64,000 bases of DNA from Haematococcus lacustris (GCA_030144725.1 JASKMD010000003.1:11969576-12033575); one strand, 5' to 3'. Shown: positions 31,289-40,779, counted from the stretch's first letter. Program-made: numbers and translations. The notes: generated by a model from the sequence alone, not told the origin.

Positions 31289-33290
31289 CCAGCAGCGGGG
31301 GGTAGCTTTCCAGTCAGTGTCTGTATGAAACACAAATGTCACCCATGTTGCGGCTACCATTGGGGCCAGCCCAGCTCCTGTCAGCTCCTCTACTCCTGCG
31401 AGGATAGGGGGCGGCAGGGGCAGGGGCCAGGGGAAGGGAAGCCAACAAGGGGTTGCTGCAAGCCTGGTAAGCCTCAGCCTGCTCCCCACCCGGAGCTGAC
31501 CTAACCCTAGCCCCAACCCTAACCCTAGCCCCAACCCTAACCATAACCCTGCAGCTGCACCAGGGGGGCTAGGGGGAGGGAGTGGCAGTGGTCGCCAGGG
31601 AGGGCAGGCTGTGAGGCAGTGGGTTAGGACTGGGAAGGGAAGAAGCTGCTTGAGGGCCTGCAGGTATCCAGCAGCTGGTGCCAGGCAGCCTGACTGTAGG
31701 CCTGGGCGGCAGCCTGTGTTGGTCACTAAGTGCTGTTGCAGAGTTCAGAGCAACTAGTGTGCTCAGTGTTGTCGCAGGGGTCGCCTCCTGCCTAGCTGCT
31801 GGGCGGCCGTGGCGGCGGCGCTGCGAACAGTGCTGGGCTGAGCAGAAGATGAGGCTGCATGGTGCGCAGAAGAAGGTCCTGGAGCGCTACTTCAAGAAGG
31901 TGGGAGTGCCAAGGGTAGGGGGGAAGGGGCAGGACCATAGGCTGATGACTGCCCCACATGTGACTTGCTAGGTGCCCATGTCCCCAATACATTCAAGGAT
32001 GTCATTGCGCATTGTGTGCCTTGTGTGTCATGCAGTTGGAGGAGGAGGCAGCCAGCGTGTCCCAGCAGCAGTGGGGGCCCACAAGCAGCTGGTGGTGTTC
32101 TTTGGCAACGCAGGCATTGGCACCCGGGGTGGGTGGGGGGCCAAGGCTGTGCAGCAGGCCTGCCACAAGGTGGTGGAGAGGCCCAACAGCGGCAAACCAA
32201 ATGGCAGGGTGCCAGGCAAGCTGGTGACAGTGGATGAGTTCCGCACCACCAGGGTCAGCTCAACCATGAACAGCCCCCAGCCCTGTGAGGAGGAGCTGGA
32301 CAGCAGCAAGCCCACCACGCCGGAGGACTGGAAGCCCAAGCCGGGTCAGGTGCAGAACCGCTTGTTGCGGTCACCTTGGAGCAAGCGGTTTGAGGCGCCA
32401 GTGCGGGGGCTCATGTGGTGCCCTTGGGTGGCCCAGGCCACCCCTGGTGACCTTGGCAAATGGGTGGACAGGGACTGCAACGCAGCCCTCAACCTCCAGC
32501 GGGCAGGGGAGGCCAAGTGGCGCCCACTGGAGCTGCGCAGGTGGCCACACCGAGGAAGGCTTCCTGCCAAGGGGCAAGGAGTACCCAGCATTGGGCTTCA
32601 AGAAGCGAGACCAAGCCCCAAGGCCCAAGCCCAGCAGCCTGTAGCACAGTAGTATGTGTACACCGCGCAATGCTTAAACAGTTGCTTACATCAGAGCATG
32701 TGTTTCATGCCAACATTAATCGCCCGACCTTCGCAAGTGGGTTGGGGTAGGAAATCAGGTATTGGTACCGGCTGTAGGTCGCAGTTACTCAGCTCGGATT
32801 ACAGATAACACAGCCCTTACCCATCAGTAGGGGAATTATGTGCTGGGGTGGGGAGATGACTGTGGTGGGCGGCTGTTGGTGGCGTACTCACGCAAAGCAC
32901 TCCTCCACCTCTGCACGCTGCTTGGCTGTAAGGTGAGGCGGTGGCAGAGACGTGCCGTGCCCACGCAACCAGGTCACACGGGCTTTCTGCAAGCAAGGGC
33001 GATGCAGGGCTAGGAGGCCCGGGGACATGGGTCAGCTCGGACTCGCAGCTTGCTGCTCAACTGCGTTGCCGTATAATGGGCGTTACCTTGACAACTTTGA
33101 CGACTATCTTCGTCAGATGATGCTCGGCGGGCATGTCCCTCTGCTGCGGAAGATTTGCACCGTGCACCTTGGCCGCTTCCACTATTGCAGCAATGTTGCG
33201 AAGACCAGATGATGGCTCAATGTGTCCATTGGGCACGAACGCATTTTTACTTGCTATACGACCCGCTTTGCTGAGCTATTGACGTCGTTG
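28028..33290 (-). CDS. EF-hand calcium-binding, coiled-coil protein (core exons)
   Basis: Phase-consistent exons are about 33,280-33,087, 32,986-32,892, 31,197-31,086, 28,853-28,734, 28,467-28,378 and 28,177-28,028. The first reads IAAIVEAAKVHGANLPQQRD; its 5' side is unresolved. LTAKQRAEVEECFALLDK, with DKNNSGVIDKHEL as the loop, forms a good EF-hand. The next exon, DPDQSGTLNHAEFVSIMG, forms a second one with the D-x-D-x-S-G...E pattern. Then FADAVRAIRRKRFVKAMMDG and a coiled coil (VLLLHQRLKQGAEAEMSSLR, QRLAEYQEELAAV) follow. This resembles many calcium-sensing cytoskeletal or flagellar proteins, but I do not recognise the exact family. Introns 31,085-28,854 and 32,891-31,198 each contain a nuclease-like element on the opposite strand. 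Confidence 0.72.
28280..28362. repeat. gagaggg tandem repeat
   Basis: A gagagggga run (9-bp units, about 8 copies) lies within the intron between two coiled-coil-gene exons (28,377-28,178). Confidence 0.85.
28960..30562 (+). mobile_element. Nuclease-like element with both ends, internally deleted
   Basis: The left end is an array of ccccttttggaagtgctctt units (about 28,968-29,030), followed by gagagtgagtgacatcgcct. This left end recurs at 47,947-48,122. A first exon (ATG at 29,107, MPPRKRPSAAEQEPLPIESP, donor at 29,177) starts a basic N-terminus. Probable further exons read KVPGGAVLRGCKKTKRKLMA (about 29,360-29,480) and QVFCMYFANSNFLTPYNQLQ (about 29,640-29,790). The frame then jumps to the zinc-ribbon-like part (VRGMMWCPVV), the Lys-rich linker, WLDRDCNAALNMQRIGESKW and a natural stop near 30,303. 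The middle (FFG.A strand and DE.RT motif) is missing, so this is a deletion derivative. The right end runs to gccaaggtgctg at 30,561. No terminal inverted repeats are seen. Confidence 0.65.
30302..30562 (+). promoter_or_regulatory. Conserved 3' flank of nuclease-like ORF; candidate guide-RNA-like region
   Basis: About 260 bp after the stop codon is shared with 46,032-46,299 and, in part, with 12,620-12,790 and 18,166-18,302. It holds ttgagctgtcatcagctttc, catgccaactctacggtgta, the atgtgtatgcc array and tagtggtccacacttagtg. In TnpB and Fanzor elements the conserved 3' end is where the guide RNA is made. That analogy is inference; it may simply be the transposon end. Confidence 0.35.
30563..31085. 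other. Intron sequence with C-rich repeats
   Basis: This is the remainder of the EF-hand-gene intron. It includes the dispersed 70-bp repeat (30,575-30,648) and a cctctacctgcccc array at about 30,995-31,085. Confidence 0.5.
31205..31300. repeat. CAG trinucleotide repeat
   Basis: Interrupted (CAG)n runs lie immediately upstream of the EF-hand exon acceptor (31,198) on the minus strand, where they read as a CTG-rich polypyrimidine-like tract. Confidence 0.85.
31498..31552. repeat. Telomere-like CCCTAA/CCCCAA tract
   Basis: This is a run of ctaaccctagccccaaccct-type units, about 50 bp, interstitial and imperfect. It lies in an EF-hand-gene intron just upstream of the nuclease-like copy. Confidence 0.7.
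31740..32760 (+). pseudogene. TnpB/Fanzor-like nuclease copy, 3' exons, antisense in EF-hand-gene intron
   Basis: The upstream exon ends KMRLHGAQKKVLERYFKK with donor at 31,900; the acceptor at 32,035 leads into LEEEAASVSQQ. A one-base loss near 32,075 breaks the frame. From there to the stop at 32,652 the frame is open: KQLVVFFGNAGIGTRGGWGA, VDEFRTTRVSS, QPCEEELDSSK, VRGLMWCPWV, KWVDRDCNAALNLQRAGEAK, WRPLELRRWPHRG. It is a diverged subfamily relative to the 16-kb and 29-kb copies: no Lys-rich linker before DRD, NLQRAGEAK versus NMQRIGESK. The 3' flank keeps only a short similarity (gcatgtgtttcatgccaac). The N-terminal half was not located. Confidence 0.62.
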
Positions 33291-34543
33291 CAGGCATCTG
33301 GAAGCAGACACTTGGCACACTTGACAAATGTTGACATGTCCATTAACACCTTTGGCCACAGCAAACTTGTCTTGTGGGGCAATCTCAGCACGGGCACAAT
33401 GGCATCTGGAAGTAACCATCTGTAATTTTATATGTTTGTATTTGGGGAGTGCCCTATGGTCGCGCCCTAGTGGTATGTCGTGGAAACCAAATGGACTTTT
33501 TACTTCGAAACAGGTATAACAACCCATATTTTGTTTACAACCCGTACTATTGTAAAAGGTTTATCATGTCTATGTTTGTCCACTACTGCCATGTCTACGG
33601 CACTAGTCATGATAGTCTTGCAACCTACATGTTGCAATACTCATAGTTCGCACTAGTCACCGTGAACTGATGTTCAAGTTCATAAGGTTGTAGTGGCGCC
33701 CCATAACCATGTTAAATAGCCCATAACCATGTTAAATAGCTTCATGCAAGCATCATTTTCATGCATCTAAGGTGACAGGCTCTATGGTGACAGGCTCTAT
33801 GGTGTGCCTCTATGGTGACAGGCTGCCCCACCCTTGGGTGTACAGCTAGTCTCAGCGACACTTCAAGGTACAGCACCATGGCACTGGGTGTACTTAGTAA
33901 GATTAGACGCGCAAATCATCGATGTTTCAGTCCTAACAAGCCTCTGATTCACTACAAATTGGCCCCCCATGGCTAGGGAGCGGCATGTATCATGATATCT
34001 CATGATACACGTATATGGACTATTAGGCATATCATGATTATCATGATACAGTTATGATACATCCCAAGTCACCTTGGCGACCCTAGTTCGACTCCTGGTA
34101 ATCGCAGACTTTCGAGTGCATTCGTCCGCTCAACCAGGTGTTTACAAAGCGCAACTAGCTCGTTCAGCTTGAGACTGATGCCTGGTAGGCTGTGATGCCA
34201 CTGCTACTGATTGTGCTCTGTGCTTAGAAGTGGCCAGGTATGTATTGTTGCCGATGCAATGCATCTCTGCTTAAAGCAGGAGTGCACCTATATGTCCTCT
34301 GTTGATTGTGTTCATAGAGATGAGGCTATTGGTTGTGTTCATAGAGACTATGCTAGGAAGCGTAGCTGCAGTTTTGGCTGCAGGATTACATGTTTGGTGA
34401 CAACAAGCTCGCTAATCTCCCGTTAGCTAGGATGGCGGTGGGGATGATGGTGGTAAGCATCGCAAGTGGAAAGACAAACTTCGGTGCACTGCAGTCGGGC
34501 GGCCCCAACATTCAAAAAATGACAGTAAACCGACCCCTGGTAC
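33291..34543. other. Intergenic, no firm gene
   Basis: A minus-strand open stretch (33,527-33,276, containing DKFAVAKGVNGHVNICQVC) lies just upstream of the first EF-hand-gene exon and could hold its 5' exon; no family was recognised. Other content is a duplicated ggcatctggaagcagac/ggcatctggaagtaac (33,293 and 33,402), tandem ccataaccatgttaaatag (33,700-33,740), ggtgacaggctctat repeats (33,770-33,825) and the AT-rich palindromes listed separately. Confidence 0.35.
33990..34065. repeat. Clustered tatcatgata palindromes
   Basis: tatcatgatatctcatgata, atatcatgattatcatgatac and similar words form overlapping AT-rich palindromes. A similar cluster lies at 37,000-37,055 and its duplicate at 50,724-50,779. 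Confidence 0.75.
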
Positions 34544-34918
34544 TAGGACGGCTGTAACTCTGCACTCGCTGCGCCAATTTTAATGCTAGCTGGCTCAGTA
34601 TGTAGCCAACCCAGCCAGCTACCTTTCACCCATCCAGAATAATTATCCAGTCAGTAGGCCGTGCACAGCAAAGCATCAAAGTTAGTAATTCAAATTTGAG
34701 CCGGTTCGGGGCATGCAGTCATCGCTGCGACCACCCGCGCCGCTTAGGTTGCTCTACACGAGCATGCGCATCGGCAGAAGCAGTCGGATCGGAAAACGGA
34801 TGCGGGAATGTGGCACGAAGGCGGTTGGCAGGTGGTTGGGGGAGGTGGCCTGTACAGCCTTTGTTGCGCACTTTACAACCTGAGTTGGCGCTGGGGGGCT
34901 GTCTAACTAAGTCTCGTG

Positions 34919-35634
34919 GGTCACCGCTTGCGCTTGGCAGCTGTCTTGGGCAGCCCCAACTCAGATGGTGTGGTACGCTTGCGTAGCGTGAAGCCAGGAG
35001 CCGGCGCTGCTGCACCTAGCTCACTACCTTTAGCCAGAGCAGCCTGCCCTTGGGTGGCGATTGCAGCTAGAGCCAGCTGATACATGTGCCGTAAATCAGG
35101 TGATGCAATAGGGTTGTCAACGAGGGTGGGCCAGCCGGGCTGGGCTGCTGGGATGCACTGCCTGTGGGGTTGCCGTGGGTGTCTTGCCTGCTATAGCCAT
35201 CCTCAGCACACCGCTGCAACACCTCTGCTGACACCCGGTGCCGCTGATGCCGGGTGAGCTGGGGGCCACTTGGACGGCAGCGGCGGACGTTGCGTAGCGC
35301 AAGGGACAGCCGGCGCTTGTCTTGGTGCAGCAGCTGGATTGCATGGGTGCGCTCCTCAGCCAGCTGCTCCAATGCCTCATTCTCACCCAGCAGCTCCTGG
35401 TGTGCTGCCTGCAGCTGCTCAGTATCTGCCCGCACTTGCTGCAAATGTTCCTCCGCATCACTCAGCTGCTGGTGGAGCCGTTCAACCTGTGCCCTCAATT
35501 TCATGGCCTCTTCCTGTGCTTTGTTCTTTTCAGCTTTCAAGCCACTAGGGCTGCACTTAAACCCTGCCTTGGGTGAGGCATGCAGCTCTTGCAGCTGCTG
35601 ACGCTGCTTCTTGCTGAGCCTCTTACCCCCCATG
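34919..35634 (-). CDS. Coiled-coil protein with basic C-terminal tail (element copy B)
   Basis: ATG at 35,634 gives MGGKRLSKKQRQQLQELHAS, then a long heptad coiled coil (EEAMKLRAQVERLHQQLSDA, EQLQAAHQELLGENEALEQL) and an Arg-rich stretch (ALRNVRRCRPSG). The continuous frame runs out at 35,067. A junction near 35,150 (acceptor-like cccag on the minus strand) would join it to the frame PTLVDNPIASPDLRHMYQLA ... KTAAKRKR, with stop at 34,919, shared with copy A. A Pro-rich extension upstream (PSQPNPSQPNP) comes only from the minisatellite and is doubtful. A bZIP-like or structural DNA-binding role is possible, but no family was recognised. Confidence 0.5.
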
Positions 35635-35639
35635 GTGGT

Positions 35640-35885
35640 GCCAAGGGAGGGGTTGGGCTGGGAGGGGTTGGGCTGGGGGGGTGGGCTGGGAGGGGGTGGG
35701 GTTGGGCTGGGAGTGGGTGGCCTGGGAGGGGTTGGGCTGGGAGGGGTTGGGCTGGGAGGGGTTGGGTTGGGAGGGGGTGGGCTGGGAGGGTGTGGGCTGG
35801 GAGGGGGTGGGGTTGGGCTGGGAGGGGTTGGGCTGGGAAGGGTTGGCTTGGGAGGGTGTGGGCTCAAGGGGGTGGGCAGACTTGA
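35640..35885. repeat. G-rich minisatellite in element copy B
   Basis: Tandem gggttgggctgggaggg-type units are related to those at 7,121-7,575 but without the regular 94-bp super-unit. Confidence 0.85.
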
Positions 35886-37069
35886 TGAGGTGGGCTCCTG
35901 CAATGATGGGTGGAGGGGTGGCGGGCATGGTGGGTCGATGCATACCATGGTTTAAATGTGCCTAGTGAACATGATGTAACTTTGAAAGTGTCAAACTGAA
36001 CGGGGCCTGGGTTGTTTAATGTGCGGTTTGTTTCACTAGATGCGCCAATGGGTATAGAACAAACATTCCATGGCCATTTTCCTGTGGATGCAGCGGGTGC
36101 AACACAGTGGAGGACACAGTGGAGGAGGGGGGGTGTAACCCGGTGATACCTTAGTGTGCGCCGACCCAACTGGTGTATACGGCGGAAGCGAGCATGGAGA
36201 TATGTTTCAATCACCCCGTCAAGGTGCCCTGCACGCCTGGCAGACATCGCGTTGGGTGTTGGCCGGACATTCCATTTGTGCACAACCAGCTCACTACGCT
36301 AGGTAGATGGGGCCGCAGCGATGTGGCTCACCGTGCCAAGGCGACCCGTCTCGCCGATGTGATTTGTTCGCGGGCACATGTGGCAGTACGCGAGCAAAGA
36401 CTCCAATGGCTAGCGCTGATGGTCAGATTACGCGGACTAAACCGCCAATGCCAATGTGATTAACGCTATCGAGAACAGTGCAGTTTTGAGAGAGTACTTG
36501 CATGAAGATTACCAACCCCATGTTGGGGCCGGCTGAACTGCAGTCGTGCAAGTCAGGACTAGCTAGTCAACCAGACATCGCCGCACTAGCGTGACTAGCT
36601 ATGCAGCAATCTCCGCAGAGCGGAAGTAGCTAAACATTGTCTACAGGCCCGCCGTTTGGCTGATGTTGCCCACGCTGTGGATTTTCGGGCGCTACTTTTC
36701 GGCCAGCGCTTGCACACAGCAACTTCACTGGCCTTCACTGTTGAACAGCCAAGCCAAGCGGACAGCCAAGCGGCAACATGCTTGCAACTTGCGGAACACA
36801 TCGCTTGATGGCAGCATTGTTAAACAGCTGCTCTGGCGTCAGCCATGACCCCAGTGCACGATACATTGCTCAAAAGAAGTACTGCCGGCCAACTGCCTCC
36901 TAACTGCCACCCGAACCTCAGCGCGCACGGTTACGACCAGTGCGCGAGGGACATAGGGTCCCCACAGGCGTCTTGCGATGCAGAAACAGGGCTTATAATG
37001 AAATATAATGATATTATCATGATACCTGGTCTATATCATATAATATGATACAGCCCCGGACGCTCCTTA

Positions 37070-37360
37070 CCCATGGCCCCCCCGCGATTCACTACATATT
37101 GGCCTCTGATTTACAGGCCATGTATGTTGCCTTGAATGCCTCTAAAGTTGCTTTGATCCATCTCTAATTCAGCGCTGATGGACCTCTAAACCACCCCACA
37201 TTCAGAGCCCCATGAATCCCACGTAATCAGTACTGTATTGACTGCCATGAAACACTTCTGATTCGCCGCGTATCAGCGACCGCTGAAATTCCTCGCAATT
37301 ACAGCGCTCTGAAAAAGTGCTAAGCTGCGGGTCATTAGAGGTACGAAACTTTCCGACGAG
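37070..37360. mobile_element. ~300-bp subrepeat element, copy 1
   Basis: This starts near gattcactacatattggcc and ends gaggtacgaaactttccgac. Inside, short units of the type cctctgatttacagg/ctctaattcagcg recur. An inverted copy lies at 52,952-53,250 and a diverged direct copy at about 54,860-55,290. The duplicate at 50,794-51,084 belongs to the large block. Confidence 0.65.
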
Positions 37361-38004
37361 GCTAGTCACGAGCTACAAGCGGCTGCGAGACCAAGCACCA
37401 TCGGCCCAGCAGCAGTGGCAGTCTTGGAACACAGCAGTGTAAGATGTGAACTGGTGGTGGTGTTCTAAGGCTGGGTTCCACTCCCAGGCAGACGCAACGA
37501 GGTGACAAATCTCACATCGGTATCTTAGGTGTAGCATCAAAACCTCACAAACCACAGCGTACAAGGATCCTGGCTCAAAACTCGCAATGTCCTGATGTTG
37601 ACAAACAAAAACTGGGGCCAAGCGAGTTGCATGCAACACACCGGCCATGGCACATATACTGAATAGACATCCTGATTTTCTTGGACTACCCCTATCCCTA
37701 GCTGCAAACCATGCGGATCACGTGGCACAAAACTCGCATCACAGCTCACCATTTGCTACACTTGCTTCACCATTTGCTTCACCCATATCAGTACCAGGCA
37801 GGCCATACAGTCTCTATGCTGCGATGCAGATTGCTAGGTGACCAAGCTAGGTGACCAAGCCGCAAGGTTTCCCAAGCCATACACTCTTACCAAGGGTTGT
37901 AGTCAAGTTGGTCAGGGGATGGCAGGGCTGCCACCCTCTTACCCCATCCTGGCTCAGTGCAGCTTTTACTAGCTCCGACTCTCCCTGCTCTGACCCTCCC
38001 TGCC
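37361..38004. other. Intergenic, no gene recognised
   Basis: A minus-strand open frame at 37,648-37,373 has no family. Near 37,372, gagctacaagcggctgcgag resembles the 3' coding end of the nuclease-like family (at 30,239: ggtacaagcggctgcgtgac), so a very short fragment may be present. Confidence 0.35.
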
Positions 38005-39403
38005 TCAGATGAAGTTGGTAGGGCGCATGCCAGGCAGGGTCCAGCCCAGCTCATCTTGGTACAGCATGGCGATGGCAGCGTAGATGGCTGAGGAGCCACA
38101 GAAGAAGCCCACATAGCCTGCAGCCTCCTTGCACTTGTCACTGTAGTTGCCCCCAGCTAACAGGAAGAATGTGATCCACAGCGACAGGAAGATGGTCTGC
38201 GAGCACAGCCAGCAGCACCAGCAGGAGCAAGGTGAGGTGGGTTGGCTGAGGGAATATGGTGGCAGAAGCAGATAGGGGTATTGGCCTGAGGTGCGGCCCA
38301 ATTGTTGGCGACACCCATGCTTCACCTGGTATGCCACCCTCCTCCTAAACAGCACCACTGGGCAGCAGGCACACCCACAGCCAGGCAAGGCCTCATGGTA
38401 GCTTCTACAGCAGACCACTGCCAGGCAACCCAGGTGCTGCAACCCCAGCCCACTGCCTGGCCGCTGACCTGCAGGCAGCCGTTCTTGCGCAGCGTGACGA
38501 TGTAGAAAAGGAAGGTGAGGACGCCCCACAGCCCGCACCACAGCGTGTCGCCAGTCATGGCCACAGCCGTCACGCTGGGTGTGATCTTGCTCACAGCAAA
38601 GTAGTTGAACAGGAACCAGCCCATCCAGAAGCAGCCGTAGCTGGAGAAGGCGGTGCCGGCAAAGGTGTTACCCTTGATCAGCTGCACAGGCAGTGGGGCA
38701 GGTGCAGGCGGCCAGGTGAGCCTCTGAGGCAGGGCCAGCATCACAGGGCAAGGTGCTGATGCCTGCCCTGTGCCTGCCTGCTCACCTCCAGTATGCCTGC
38801 AATGAGCTGGCCTGCGCCACCAAAGAACATGGCGTAGCTCATGACCACTGGAATGAAACCCTGCAAGGAGGCATAGCAGCTCAGGCACAGCTGCAAAACA
38901 CAGTGTGGTGTTCGTTTCTGATCCCTTATTTTTGTTGATGACCCTGGCTGTGCGAACTAGGCTGCCTTGTATTACATGTTACAGTGCAACTCACTCCAGA
39001 GCTCCAGGTCGTGGTCACGAACATCAGCATGCAGGTGGTCATGCCGAAGCACCTGGCCATGGCAAAGAATCATGGCAGCGACCCTACCTTCAGCCGTGTG
39101 CACTAGCGGATAGATGTTGGCGTCCTCGCTGCCTGTGCAATGCTGTGCTTAGTCCACTCACAGCAACCCAAAGGGTCCCGGGTTTCCGCGCACCCCCGAT
39201 GGCCGCGGGGCCAAGGCCATTGCAAGGTGTCCCCGCTCAACATCCTCTACGGCACCAGGCAGTGATACATCGAAAAACTGGGCGCAAGCCGAAGTGTCGG
39301 AAACTGCCTAGGTGCTCGCTACGCTGTGAACTGCACAGCTCCTAGCTTTAATGCCCGCTTCCTCACCTGACGCGGTAGATGCAGCGTCTTTGCCTGCTGC
39401 CAT
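38005..39403 (-). CDS. GPR1/FUN34/YaaH family acetate transporter, paralogue 2
   Basis: Exons are 39403-39367, 39303-39162, 39052-38995, 38860-38786, 38681-38469 and 38196-38005. All junctions are GT-AG with agreeing phases, giving 238 residues, a normal length for this six-helix family. Landmarks are the cytosolic N-terminus MAAGKDAASTAS, the family signature NPGPFGLLCFGMTT split by an intron in a Leu codon, FFGGAGQLIAGILE, FAGTAFSSYG, GDTLWCGLWG and the C-terminus RPTNFI. It is closely related to the gene at 9-11 kb; the last three exon lengths are the same. The extra intron in the signature is absent from the other gene. Expected substrate is acetate or another small monocarboxylate; cell location cannot be told from the sequence. 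Confidence 0.92.
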
Positions 39404-39548
39404 TGCAATCGTTAACTTGTCGCTGAAGCAACCGAACTAAATAGAAACTAGCTTAGTCTATTGTGTGCGTTTGCGGCCTATCTTCTTGTGTCGGGATCGG
39501 TTTTTGCGGTTAGGGTAAGGTTGACTAATATCGCGCATGCTTGGCCCG

Positions 39549-39663
39549 GTTCGCACTCGATTCGTTTTTCTATATTCGATGTCGTTGACGGTTAACTAGT
39601 AACAGACTCGGACGCAGCAGCCCCCGACGACATCGAATATAGAAAAACGAATCGAGTGCGAAC
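39549..39663. repeat. Perfect 37-bp inverted repeat (hairpin) with ~41-bp loop
   Basis: Arm 1 (39,549-39,585) starts gttcgcactcgattcgtttt and arm 2 (39,627-39,663) is its exact reverse complement, ending cgaatcgagtgcgaac. The spacer is unrelated sequence. It lies about 150 bases upstream of the transporter start, outside its coding part. Confidence 0.92.
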
Positions 39664-40164
39664 AGGGCCCTTGTGTCAAGTGCCCAGCCCAACATCACTC
39701 ATTCAACATGAAACTGCAATGAGGCGGAATTGAGGTCCATTACATATGTAAGCACGAATGCCAGGCTGCAGGCTGCTGTGCCTTGTGCTCGGTCTTGCAC
39801 TGCAGAAAGTCTGGAAAGTCACAGTAGTCAGCTCACAACATGCCGTTTTGTGGATGAGGGTCCCTTTTCTTGTGGGACTGGCGAGAGAGATACGCACATT
39901 TCCCGCGTTCGCAGCAATGTCGATACATAACATGCCCAGCGATAGCCCTCCAACACCGCCTGCACCAACAAGAGGCTCGCGGAGCGAGCAAGGCGGGCTG
40001 AAATGTGATTGTACTTCCGGCTGGATGCTCGGCGGAGTTCCCTCATTGGTGCCACTACTCACCACTAGAACAATCGGTAATGAGCAGCTGAGGTGTGTCC
40101 GCGCTCGCTTGCGCCGGCATGGACTCTGATGCAAGGATTAACGCGCCGCTTGCCAGTAGGTGCG
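39664..40164. other. Intergenic, no gene recognised
   Basis: Overlapping open frames on both strands (39,703-40,134) have no recognisable motif, and coding is not supported. Confidence 0.3.
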
Positions 40165-40275
40165 GAGTAATTCGCAGGTGCCAATGCAACAAACGCTACC
40201 GAAGTCGGTGCACTTTGTAGCGAGTACTTGCATGAAGATTACCAACCCCATGTTGGGGACTCCTGACCTTCAGTC
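40165..40275 (+). mobile_element. Solo end of the basic-tail repeat element
   Basis: caggtgccaatgcaacaaac through gaagattaccaaccccatg matches the ends of copies A, B and C (about 8,140-8,230, 36,450-36,520 and 50,174-50,244), followed by a short diverged tail. No internal part is present. Confidence 0.6.
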
Positions 40276-40547
40276 CTAGCCTCACGCTTGCATTTGACCG
40301 GCGTAGGCTAGGGCCTGTATGGCCACCCTACCTTAAGCAGCACCCCCAAGGAGCCCACCTAAACAAAGCAGCCGAAGCCACCAGCCCCCGACCCTGTCGA
40401 GAGGTAGAACACACGCCATGTCTAGAAGTGCAATCTGCGTGGGGTGGTAGCGCTGGCCGCCACGCCCAGGTTGTCGAAAGAGCGGGTTCATGCAGCCACC
40501 CAAGCGTGGCCAATGGCCATGTGACTGGCCATGTCATACTGGCCATG

Positions 40548-40756
40548 TGTAGCGAACGGCTCCTCGAAGCCTAGCTCGCCTCACGGTACTTCTGTACTGC
40601 AGTGTGACATGGTGGGCGAAAGGGGCAGGTGGGCCTTCGTGCACACCTGCTTCAGAGGTTCGACTCCTCGGGGGAAACGTTCTAAACCCTGGCCGTGTCA
40701 TGCTGTGGGAAAGAAGGTAGTTATCGGTTCTCGGCGGTGTGCCTCAGCACGCTACA
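40548..40756 (+). repeat. 5' LTR
   Basis: It begins tgtagcgaacggctcctcga and ends cagcacgctaca. The short inverted termini TGTAGC/GCTACA are typical. No base difference from the 3' LTR was found. Confidence 0.95.
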
Positions 40757-40759
40757 TTT

Positions 40760-40779
40760 TGGTTTCCGACCGATGGTGC
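40760..40779 (+). other. Candidate primer-binding site
   Basis: tggtttccgaccgatgg starts three bases after the 5' LTR, and TGG at the start fits pairing with a tRNA CCA end. The primer tRNA was not identified. Confidence 0.45.

Larger units (their letters stand above)
34770..36552. mobile_element. Basic-tail repeat element, copy B
   Basis: The flanks match copy A: gcagaagcagtcggatcgg at one end and gaagattaccaaccccatg near 36,505 at the other. It carries a coiled-coil gene on the minus strand and a shorter G-rich minisatellite. Confidence 0.6.
34544..37728. repeat. 3,185-bp block duplicated at 48,268-51,452
   Basis: From taggacggctgtaactctgc onward this block matches the later one at a constant offset of 13,724 bases. 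Every stretch compared, and every translated frame, is the same. It contains element copy B, the ~300-bp subrepeat element and unassigned DNA. The second copy ends at the N gap. Confidence 0.9.

Noticed and set aside
40660..40676. ggttcgactcctc in the LTR as a tRNA T-arm
   Set aside because: It resembles a T-loop but has no accompanying cloverleaf, and it is simply part of the 209-bp LTR.
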